Positions 59,162-59,279 of a stretch of 59,279 nt of DNA are shown here, in pieces (the stretch's first letter is position 1; each line of letters begins with the position of its first letter). The position numbers and the translations under genes are program-made. Source of the DNA: an uncultured Burkholderiales bacterium (lineage in GTDB: Bacteria; Pseudomonadota; Gammaproteobacteria; Burkholderiales; Burkholderiaceae_E); the NCBI GenBank assembly GCA_903903975.1, contig CAIVAS010000260.1, forward strand, positions 1 to 59,279. Direction: 5' to 3'. Under the pieces are notes generated by a model. That model was not told where the DNA came from, searched no databases, and saw only the letters and a program-made list of their open reading frames with translations.

Positions 59162-59279
59162 GGGCCGCACTGGCCGATTCGGATGACATGCCTGGTGATC
59201 TGCGGTGAGCTGCGGTAGGCGCAAAGTGAGCCCACGGTGAGCGCCTCGACTGTTTTGGCGGCCTCAATCACCAGATCGG
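59162..59279. other. 3'-edge region without a complete gene
   Basis: Downstream of the AAA ATPase. A GTG at 59239 opens an unfinished plus-strand frame that could begin a CbbO/NorD-type gene, but too little is visible to judge. I see no hairpin or repeat of note. Confidence 0.3.

Noticed and set aside
58151-59224. A 357-codon minus-strand frame across the prfC promoter and the AAA ATPase
   Set aside because: Antisense to the ATPase motifs and crosses a divergent promoter region.

Overview
The window is 59 kb of compact, high-GC chromosome from a betaproteobacterium, most likely Burkholderiales. This is inferred from gene content: three orphan Bug/TctC-type periplasmic binding proteins, a MaeB-type malic enzyme with a phosphotransacetylase tail, a ugpBAEC importer and an RND-HAE1 efflux operon, all at uniform base composition. 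I saw no rRNA, tRNA, CRISPR array, insertion sequence or phage gene. No stretch longer than about 230 bp lacks a gene.

Left part (1-16.1 kb). A nitroreductase, an acyl-CoA synthetase and a zinc alcohol dehydrogenase come first. A minus-strand signalling operon follows (9556 to 3925): a c-type haem DUF3365 sensor, a membrane hybrid histidine kinase with two receivers, a single-receiver protein, a protein that is only a histidine-kinase dimerisation domain, and a receiver-SpoIIE phosphatase. A BLUF blue-light sensor is divergent from it at 9741. Next is a complete tripartite RND efflux operon (adaptor, pump, outer-membrane channel).

Middle (16.1-33.5 kb). Two orphan Bug receptors flank a YgiQ-type radical SAM protein. 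Two adjacent Baeyer-Villiger-type flavin monooxygenases and a divergent di-haem peroxidase follow. A six-gene minus-strand run (metallo-beta-lactamase hydrolase, gamma-glutamyltransferase-like enzyme, serine beta-lactamase-like esterase, MaoC hydratase, alpha/beta hydrolase, nitronate monooxygenase) diverges from a carboxymuconolactone decarboxylase-like protein and an aldo/keto reductase. This looks like accessory catabolism with unknown substrates.

Centre-right (33.5-48.5 kb). A DUF937-transmembrane-OmpA fusion sits beside a small AT-hook/ribbon-helix-helix-like protein; the gap between them holds a perfect TGTGA-N6-TCACA palindrome and a perfect 10-bp inverted repeat. The ugpBAEC operon ends in a translationally coupled epoxide-hydrolase-like gene. 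An acyltransferase-3 protein, maeB, a DUF2059 protein, a free-standing sigma region 4 protein, a quinone reductase, and a second nitronate monooxygenase overlapping a third Bug receptor complete the section.

Right part (48.5-59.3 kb). A lipoprotein, a ferritin-fold (PF10118-like) protein with a clean di-iron ligand pattern, a membrane protein, a TetR regulator, a tandem DsbA-like protein, a propeller-like protein and an SDR lie together. Three copies of an 18-bp palindrome (CCATACA-N4-TGTATGG type) sit at the promoters around TetR and the lipoprotein/di-iron pair, which suggests one TetR regulon. This cluster and the haem/BLUF signalling locus are the best candidates for undescribed systems. 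The window closes with sixA, benE, prfC and a CbbQ/NorQ-type AAA ATPase whose usual partner would lie beyond the right edge.
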